Below, piece after piece: positions 57,299-64,000 of a DNA stretch of 64,000 nt; within the stretch, counting starts at the first letter, position 1, and every line of letters begins with the position of its first letter. Below the pieces are notes generated by a model. The model saw nothing but the letters and a program-made list of their open reading frames with translations, was not told where the DNA came from and searched no databases. The translations under genes were made by a program, and so were the position numbers. The stretch lies in the NCBI GenBank assembly GCA_904066235.2, contig CAJFCV020000002.1, forward strand, positions 5,890,001 through 5,954,000, written 5' to 3'. This stretch comes from Bursaphelenchus xylophilus (lineage: Eukaryota > Nematoda > Chromadorea > Rhabditida > Aphelenchoididae).

Positions 57299-57796
57299 AC
57301 CAGTTTTTTGATTACCAGAACATGACTTACACCTGCTTTATTGTAAATTATCTAATTTATCGATTACAACTACTCTTCGTATTTCCATAGTTATCAGTTC
57401 TGATATTTTCATTGAATAAATTTACCCGTTACAGTGAAGTCGAGTAGACTGTAGGTTGCATTACGATTCCTTTAATTTAATCAACCCCTAATTGGATTAA
57501 AATGCGGCTCCACAGGGAAATTGTAAGCCGTATCTAATTTTATTGTTAACGGTAAAGAAAGTTACTTTCGGAAAGCAATAAACAGTCTGATTCGACAGTA
57601 AGTAGTCAAAGACCTCCGATGACAAATATTGCGTAAGCGTGGGCGCAGACTGCACATGCCATTTTATACGAACAAATGTGTCCCAAAATTGTATCCCCAA
57701 ATTTTTTTGCGAACATTTTTCTTCCGAAATAAAGAAAAATTCTGTAAATTTATTGCAGAAGCCTTATAGAATGAGTTCTTCTACTCTGGATTAGAG
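57299..57796. other. Intergenic, nuclear receptor to GTF2H3
   Basis: About 500 bp between two genes on the same strand: receptor 3' UTR (AATAAA near 57415) and GTF2H3 promoter. No other gene seen. Confidence 0.4.
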
Positions 57797-58663
57797 ATGA
57801 GTTGCTCAATCGTAGTTGTTGATTGTAATTCGAGCAGTTGGGGTCAGCTAATTGAGAAATGGGGATCGGATAAGTTATTGAAGAAAGTAATCGGCTCCTT
57901 GATCATATTGGCCAACTCACATCTCCCCCTTTCTGCCGGGAATCGAATGCTGTTGGTGGCAGCTGGATCTTGTCTCCAAAATAAGGTCCTTTTCTCTTCT
58001 GAATTTATTTCCAAGTCGGTTTCCGTTGCTTCGGAGATTGATGCAAACATCCGGAAGGCAATTGAAATGTCAGCCAGGTCGTCGGAGTCATTCACTCATA
58101 CCAATTATTCCAGTTCTTTTGCATTGGCTGTTTGTCGTAAGTAATTTTAATTTAATTTATTTTGTTCTTAGACTACAATCGCTTCAAAAGAGAGAACCCG
58201 AAAGCCGATGGGAGGATAATTGTCCTCAATATGTCTCCAGAATCTCATGCCGAACAATCCAAACTGATGAATCTGTTTTTGGGAGCTCAACAACAGAATC
58301 TTTGTATTCATGTGGCCTCTTTATCCTTGACAAATCCGATGTTAAGACAAGCCAGTGATGTGACCGGAGGAGTTCATAGAGAGATTCAGACGGTCGATGA
58401 CCTCCCTGATTTCTTTACAGTAAGTGTGCATGTCGTATTCTTATTTGGAGTTCTAGAGATATTGTTTGGGGAACTCAAAAGAAGCCCAGGACGCATTTGC
58501 GATCAAAAACTTCGAGAAGATTGATTACCAGGCCTCGTGTTTCTGCCACAATCGGCCCGTCTCCTTGGGGTTCGTGTGTTCAGTATGTCTGGCCGTTCAT
58601 TGTCAATATATCCCGATATGTGTTGCATGTGGAACGGCCTTCAAAGTGGCTCGAAAGAAGTAA
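57797..58663 (+). CDS. gtf-2H3: TFIIH core subunit p34 / GTF2H3 (Tfb4)
   Basis: A core subunit of TFIIH for RNA polymerase II initiation and nucleotide excision repair. Three exons: 57797-58136, 58172-58419 and 58457-58663; 264 aa (human 308). The N-terminal vWA-like domain begins SIVVVDCNSSSWGQLIEK and has ILANSHLPLSAGNRM. GRIIVLNMSPESHAEQSKLM leads to AQQQNLCIHVASLS and QASDVTGGVHR. The C-terminal zinc-binding region is intact: ASCFCHNRPVSLGFVCSVCL and CVACGTAFKV. An internal segment is shorter than in human. It is close behind the nuclear receptor, but with 500 bp between them an operon is not indicated. Confidence 0.94.
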
Positions 58664-59175
58664 ACTTGCTGATTAGGTTATTATGGGTACTTCCCTTCTA
58701 ACCACGGCAGAAAAGGTTGTGTAGGTCTCCGAATTTATACTTTGTTATTGTTACAGGTAATTTATTTCAAATAACATTATAATCTACAAAAAGAACCCAT
58801 AATATTTACTTCCTGAGATTATGTGTGATATAATATGGTCAAAATCATCTATCTGTAATATTATTATAATCGGGGGGATAAATAATTTTATTTATACAAC
58901 TACTGGCAACTTTTTATGCAATCTTGTAAAATTTTAAAAATAATTGATGGCTGAATAGAATCTCAGTTCTGAGGTAGTTCAACACGTTGAAACAAGAGAT
59001 ATAAAATCAGTTCAAATTTTTTGACTTTTCACGATCAAATATTGTGCAAAATTTTGGAACCAGATCGTCTCAACCTTAGCCAGTAGTTGTAGAAGTAAAA
59101 TTATTTGGGAACCTCTGTATTTCCCGTAAGGGCCCACCCGAAAGGCCACCCTTTACAGGCGTGTTTCCATTTCAA
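58664..59175. other. Intergenic between convergent GTF2H3 and GPCR
   Basis: About 510 bp, AT-rich, between convergent 3' ends. No gene, tRNA or repeat recognised. Confidence 0.4.
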
Positions 59176-60432
59176 TCACCGTTTATTTATGGCATTCAAA
59201 GGTTGTCGTTGAGAGATCTTGTTGGGGCTGAAAGAACCGTCGATTGACTCCAAACTTCGTCCTAACTGAGTCCAAGAATACTTTTTGCGGCCCTTATAAG
59301 GAGTGTTGTGTTGGGAATAAATAGAACTTGCAGTAGAATGTTTCCCATGGGGAACAGCGTTCTTAATCATGATCGGGGGCTTGTTCATTGTCTTGATGCC
59401 GATGAATCTCCTTAATGTATGTTTGAATCCGGGCATTCCATATGCATAAATCACCGGATTCAAGGCACAATTTGCATGGGATAAGACCACCGTGAATAAT
59501 GTCATCAATGGGGTGGGCTTTCTGTCCGGGAAGAAGAGGTCGATCGTGTTCAATAAATACAAGGGGAACCAGCAGACGGCGTATGTGCAGACCAACAAAG
59601 TCAGGGTTCTGATCAGTTTTCTCCGGTTTCTCATCCTTCTTCGTCTCTCGGACGCCCTCAGGAGACATTTTATTTGTTTTTCTTCTAATCCGATACGTCG
59701 GTAGATGGCAGTATAACAACACAAGATGATGACTGAGGGCACAATTATCGTTGCGAAGAAGATTACGTAGACCAAGTACCGGTAGTCGACCACCTGGAAA
59801 ATGAAATTATTCAGACGTTAATTCGGTCAAGTAAAGCACGAATAATGTGTGTGGCTGATAATTAAATGGTCTTTCAAAAGCTTCGTACTGCGACGAACCA
59901 GGAACTGGACCAAAATAATGGTAAAAATGACGTCACTTACGAGAGTGAAATGACATTCCCCCTTGAACCGATGCCGATTTCGAGAAGCGAATTCAAAGAC
60001 GTCGAACAATGGCAGGAGACCAATCACCGTGCCCATAATCCAAGCCAAAATAATGAGCATCCGGGCCCGGAAATGCCGTGCCTTTTGATCCATCCAAAAC
60101 TGACACTGACAACAAATTGTAAGGTATTTGTCGATGGCAATAACCAGTAAATGGAAGGTAGAAACGGTACATAATATACACAAAATAAGATGGACGAACA
60201 AACAAGAGTTGAAGGAGTGAGGAGCCCTTGTGATCACCGAGAAAACTGTGATCGGGACACCCACGGCACCGGCCAGGAAATCGGTTAAAGCAAGGCTGAA
60301 CATGTAGGTGTTGGTGGGGGTCCGGACAGGCCGTTTGGTCAGATATACCCATATTACAAGAGCGTTGGACACAGCAATTTGTAGAGCTAGCAACAACTCA
60401 CATACTGCGTATATCAAGATGTCCGATGACAT
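59176..60432 (-). CDS. Adenosine-receptor-like G-protein-coupled receptor
   Basis: A class A GPCR closest in my reading to adenosine receptors; the ligand is inferred, not shown. Two exons: 60432-59941 and 59793-59176; 369 aa. The N-terminus is very short (MSSDILIY), as in adenosine receptors. TM1 has NALVIWVY; TM2 SLALTDFLAGAVGVP; TM3 ends AIDKYLTIC where DRY is usual. TM4 is MLIILAWIMGTVIGLLPL; Cys in GECHF could pair with Cys in NSCLFVH. TM5 is FFATIIVPSVIILCCYTAIY; TM6 LLVCTYAVCWFPLYLLNTID; TM7 VLSHANCALNPVIYAYGMPG. IDKYLTI keeps only Asp of DRY. The start ATG follows a tttcag-gtatgtaat acceptor. A MITE lies about 180 bp upstream. Confidence 0.88.
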
Positions 60433-62274
60433 ATTACATACCTGAAACAGGAAGGTTCGCTTCACAAAGTATAAGGAATACCCCGCAAAATCAAATTCAA
60501 GTGACACAATCGTCTCCTAAGCCACACAAAACGGATCCTCTTCAGCCGAAAGCAGGACTTGAAACACAACATTATTTGCAAAAAAATTTAAAATTAGCCA
60601 ATGTTTCCTTCGGAGTATCAGTCTATCGGGAAAATAATGGCGAGTCGTCGCAGCAAATGTTTCGCCTCGTCGAAAAAAGGGAGCAGTCGCGCAACAAATC
60701 TCCAGCTTCGGCTAGCCGTCGCAAAGCGATGGTGGGCGATTCCAGGCGCGACGACCCGCCGTTGTTTTCCCGACAGACTGATATATTAAGTTACATGATT
60801 TGTGAGCAAAGAAAGAGGTATATGCGAAGAAACAGCGGTTGATGATCAAATCCCCTCAGGAAAAGACTTTATGAAACACATGGAGACTACCACTAAACAA
60901 ATTCCGATCTCCCCTTAGGGCATAACGAGGAAGTGGGCCGGTCTTCTTGTCCAATTACCGTGCCAATCTCCATTGAACTCCGCGAGCAAAGCGAGGGTAA
61001 CTTAAGAGATATGGACTCCACTTGGCCCATCCCATTTAAATTTAACCTCCAGTTGGGCGTCTTCCCAGGATCTCCGATTTCCGAGGAAGAATGATGACTT
61101 CAAAAGTCTGCAAACCCGTAGGTCAAATTCCTTTCTTCCCAATTATCCTCCGGCCCCACACGGGACATTAAAATACGTCAAAGAGTTCTGGCCATCGTCC
61201 AGAAGCATGACCCCATTCTCTGAGCCTTTCTTCTCGACTGGAAGTACAGCCAGAAAGCAGGAGGAAATTAAGTAATCATTCGGCCCAATGATTCCGCCCT
61301 TAAAGTCCCAAACTTTACATTCTGGTTATAAACTAATTTATTTCGAAAACCCCAAGCCACTGACTGCCTCCAGGAGGGCCGCGGTGTCAAATTAAATTAT
61401 TTAAATTATCGTCCTGAGGCGAGGATTTTGCATCATAAGGGTGTGTCATGTCCGCACGACCATTCCTATATAATCCTGAGCAGAAACAACCGCCTTCTGG
61501 ACGGGCACGTACGCAAACATCCAGTCTTATGTGTGATCGGGTTACGGTAATTGGCGGATGTGAAGCAAAAAATTGGAAGGGTTGTTAAGCTTACAAATAA
61601 TTAAATTCATGTTCACCAGAAAGTCCCTCAAAGTCCGCAAACAAACTGAAGTGGGCCCTCCAATTACAATTAAAAGTACCCCCGAGTTCACTCCGAATGA
61701 CAATACGATCCAAAATAATTGAAATTGACACCCGGGATCTATTCTCGGAATATTATATATGCCTTGGGATTAATGCACTTGGTCTTTGCTGTCATCTCGA
61801 GAAAAGAGGACACCTAGAGCCATTTCTGAAGTCATAATGCCCATGGAAATATGTATATGAATATCAGTTTTTACAGACAAACTCGTTTCTAAACTTCGCT
61901 CCCGAGCCATGCCCTAAGGGTTTCGATTACAAAAAGAATTCTGAATAAACGCCGGCCATAAATATTTATTAAGCCATTTGAAGAAAAGAAAAGAGTGTAG
62001 ATGACCTGGATTTTACTATTACTCCGATTGACAATTAAGTGTTACCACCTGAAAATGAGGTCGCCCAAACAAGTAGTACAACATGTCCAGTGAAGGCTGA
62101 CTTCCTCGGAAAGACCTGACCAATAAAACACAGATTTTATTCTTGTGTGATGAAGGTGGTATTTCCAAATAACCCTAACAAATCTAGCTCCACAAATGGA
62201 AATGTCATCAGAAACCAAAAGAAAATAAATGCAAAGAATCGGGAGGAGTTGGGACAGCAAGAGCTGGCTCAAAA
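60433..62274. other. Upstream region of the GPCR, 1.8 kb without gene
   Basis: Contains the MITE at 60616-60783. The remaining sequence to about 62040 has no ORF or motif I can support. A plus-strand open frame at 62147-62410 overlaps the micro-ORF on the other strand and has no supporting features. Confidence 0.4.
60616..60783 (+). repeat. TCAGTCTGTCGGGAAAATAA-type MITE, GPCR upstream copy
   Basis: Ends TA-tcagtctatcgggaaaataa and ttgttttcccgacagactga-TA form imperfect inverted repeats. The middle has gtcgtcgcagcaaatgtttc and gcgatggtgggcgattcc, matching the copies at 27615 and 47014 with a short insertion. Confidence 0.92.
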
Positions 62275-62397
62275 CTATGGCCTTTTCTTCTCAAGAGTCA
62301 TTAACACCAGTTCTCCGATAAACATAGCCGACATCGTCAAACAAACAACCACTCCCCAGGCTATTCTCGAGACAAGATTCCCCTCAGACGTGACCAT
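62275..62397 (-). CDS. Possible 40-residue membrane micropeptide
   Basis: ATG 62397 to TAG 62275 encodes a polar head (MVTSEGNLVSR), a hydrophobic segment (IAWGVVVCLTMSAMFIGELV) and a basic tail (LEKKRP). It starts 59 bp after the EXPERA gene stop on the same strand, so it may be a downstream operon gene or simply 3' UTR. Only a weak acceptor (actataag) lies before the ATG. I know no family for it. Confidence 0.3.
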   Translation of the reverse strand: MVTSEGNLVSRIAWGVVVCLTMSAMFIGELVLMTLEKKRP

Positions 62398-62456
62398 TGA
62401 TCCCTTATAGTATTTATAAAAACAATACAGATTCAAGTTGAAGAATACATTCATAT

Positions 62457-63310
62457 TTAAACCAGTTGTTTCTGATCGCTCTGATCGGAGATGTTGTCCA
62501 CGGACAGAGACCTGACGGGCAGTGCGATCTTATTCCAAAGGGTCAGCATCACAGCGAACGGCATCACCAACCAGATCCCATTCATGAACCAGAAGACAAC
62601 AGCAATCTTCCAGATGGGGGTACCCTCTACAAAGTAACTCGGGTTGCCTTCAGGAACTCCCACATAAAGCATCAGGAAGACAGCCGTCTTCCAGAAGACA
62701 AACGCCGACGAGGTAAAGGCGGTTAGAAGAGTATGACGAGATCCAACTCGATTCATCCATGCGGCAACCCAATCCATCACGATCTCCACCAGCATCAGGC
62801 GGCCAGTGGCCATGGTCACGATGTCCTTAGCATCCGCATAACGAATATCGACATCGGCATAGATATTCCCTGAAGAAAAATGCAATTTGGCGATGATTTA
62901 AGGAAGGCCATTTGCGATTTACCGAGGTCAAGAAATTAAAATCTTGGTAAATTTTAATTTTTTATAAGCAAAGTCGCGGCCGGTCTTCCTCTTTGGGGCA
63001 GAGCGGATATTGGGCCAATATGTACACTTTGGTCAGCCGACCCAGGCTATTGGCTAGCCGTTTAAAAAAATGGCAAGTCGGTCAAAAATTTCGATTCATC
63101 GAAAGTCCCCTTTATTTGTAAGGAAGTGGTGCATTAAAAACCACATGAGATATTATACTTACACAGGTAGTAGACGTTTTCCAGAGCTCCTCCACGAGTA
63201 CTGTGCGGTCTGAGCATGGTAAATGAGACATCGATCAGGCAGATCAGACTGCTGGCAATGAGCCAGCACTCAACCCAAAAGGGAAGTTGGACCACTCGAG
63301 ACGCTGTCAT
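62457..63310 (-). CDS. EXPERA-domain (emopamil-binding-like) membrane protein
   Basis: EXPERA proteins (EBP, TMEM97, TM6SF2 relatives) are ER four-helix membrane proteins; EBP is a sterol isomerase, but many relatives have no known reaction. Two exons: 63310-63163 and 62869-62457; 186 aa. TM1 is FWVECWLIASSLICLIDVSF followed by TMLRPHSTRGG. The second segment has DVDIRYADAKDIVTMATGRL with MLVEIVMDW, the place of the EBP glutamate. TM3 is SSAFVFWKTAVFLMLYVG; TM4 FWFMNGIWLVMPFAVML. VFWFMNGIWLV matches the EBP WxVFMNxLWL motif. The tail is short and polar. Identity as a true sterol isomerase is not supported. Confidence 0.78.
62980..63100 (-). repeat. Repeat fragment related to 32930-33200
   Basis: ctttggggcagagcggatat and tgggccaatatgt are the inverted counterpart of acatatcggccaatacccga and tctgccccaaatg near 33147-33181. 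Both regions also contain ggctagcc and ggtcaaaa. It lies in the intron of the EXPERA gene. Confidence 0.6.
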
Positions 63311-63916
63311 TACTCAACCAAACGACAAAAGAAGACTGATGAAATGAAGCGTTTCAAATCAAACTGTCTTATGCAAATGTTTCTGTCGAAGAATTACACG
63401 ATCAAAGTTGGAAGTGGAACGAAATGGAGAATCCGCAATCGAAAATCGTAAAAATCCGTTCGAATGACCTCTTTTAGAAAATCGGGAGGGGTTGAACTTT
63501 GTCTGGCGATAATATAAATTCCATCAGCACCATAATTATTATAATAAACGTGACCCTTGTTTGAACACGCGTTGTGGCCTTTGGCGGAAACAATAAAGGA
63601 GCGGCGGCGTTCTTCTGGTCAGTATGACCATGAATCCAATTTATTACTTTCTGGGAAAATTTTTAAAGACATAAATATATTTTTGGTGTCTACCCATTAA
63701 ACCATTGCCCTAGATTATAGTATTACAGTATCTGGCAAGTACATATCATCTATTGCGGATAACAGTGGATTCCACATCTGCACGCCAAAGGGCGCAGTTC
63801 GCCGAAAAAATTTTTTACAATTTTGGAAACAATCTACAATTTGAGTCCGTATGCATGGGTTGTCCTCTATCCTGTCGCGGATATTATTCCCTCCTAGAAC
63901 CTCCTTCTTATCAAAA
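63311..63916. promoter_or_regulatory. Divergent region, EXPERA gene / REXO2-like gene
   Basis: About 600 bp between two divergent starts. A minus-strand open frame (63996-63715) overlaps the start of the REXO2-like gene and has no independent support. Confidence 0.4.
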
Positions 63917-64000
63917 ATGGTGAAAAAAGTAGAGAATTCACCTGAAACTCGCTTGATTTGGTTTGATGGAGAAATGACTGGTCTGGAGTTAGACAAAGTC
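63917..64000 (+). CDS. Oligoribonuclease (REXO2-like), 5' end only
   Basis: Oligoribonuclease/REXO2 degrades nano-RNAs to mononucleotides; REXO2 acts in mitochondria and cytosol. Only 28 codons are in the window. They read MVKKVENSPETR then LIWFDGEMTGLELDKV. WFDGEMTGL matches the first exonuclease motif (WxDxEMTGL) with Asp and Glu metal ligands in place. The usual residue between Asp and Glu is Leu or Cys; here it is Gly. No mitochondrial presequence is visible before the motif. The gene is cut by the window end. Confidence 0.75.
   Translation, partial: MVKKVENSPETRLIWFDGEMTGLELDKV

Overview
The window is nuclear DNA from a nematode. It is dense with intron-rich genes. Most introns are 35-60 bp with GT donors and TTTTAG-type acceptors. 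Several start codons sit just downstream of an unpaired acceptor (for example tttttgcag directly before ATG at 15173), as expected for spliced-leader trans-splicing. Nematode-typical gene families are present: an SXP/RAL-2 (DUF148) secreted protein, two divergent nuclear hormone receptors, a TWK potassium channel, an eyegone-type PAX and a misc-1-like carrier. No species can be assigned.

Layout, left to right. 1-1884: no convincing gene. 1885-3123 (-) is CCM3/PDCD10, divergent from dymeclin at 3435-6057 (+). 6777-8491 (+) is a short-chain dehydrogenase. 10939-13997 (+) is a nuclear receptor with an HNF4-like layout, convergent with a TMEM53-family hydrolase at 14147-15173 (-). 15500-17870 is a cluster of inverted-repeat DNA elements. 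18429-21161 (+) is Sec62, convergent with a SUZ-domain protein at 21396-22640 (-). 23380-24685 (-) is a two-pore potassium channel, divergent from an Eyg-type PAX at 25090-25982 (+). 28544-29599 (+) is the mitochondrial 2-oxoglutarate carrier, followed by an SXP/RAL-2 protein (29696-30538, -) and enolase (30837-32212, -). 33875-35309 (+) is an unrecognised six-exon gene. 36424-37378 (-) holds mitochondrial ribosomal protein L14 and a DUF5522/C1orf53-like protein, 33 bp apart. 38069-45076 (+) is an RN-tre/USP6NL-like TBC RabGAP with three candidate first coding exons and two candidate last exons. 46078-47441 (-) is sphingomyelin synthase. 48660-53780 (+) is the FIG4 phosphoinositide phosphatase; a 1.7-kb intron in it carries, on the opposite strand, an AKH/GnRH-like neuropeptide gene (51037-51405). 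55427-57298 (+) is a second nuclear receptor, 57797-58663 (+) TFIIH subunit GTF2H3, 59176-60432 (-) an adenosine-receptor-like GPCR and 62457-63310 (-) an EXPERA-domain protein. The first codons of an oligoribonuclease (REXO2-like) start at 63917.

The genes do not form one pathway. Most are housekeeping genes: Golgi organisation, ER translocation, glycolysis, TFIIH, mitoribosome, PI(3,5)P2 metabolism and sphingolipid synthesis. They are interleaved with neural and regulatory genes. Gaps and long introns are filled by several families of TA-flanked inverted-repeat elements. One family carries a tRNA-like segment and occurs in opposite orientations in the introns of Sec62 and the TBC gene.

All exon structures were read by eye from splice signals, reading phase and remembered protein families. 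Nothing was aligned by computer. For multi-exon genes, start and end give the CDS span; exon boundaries are in the evidence text.
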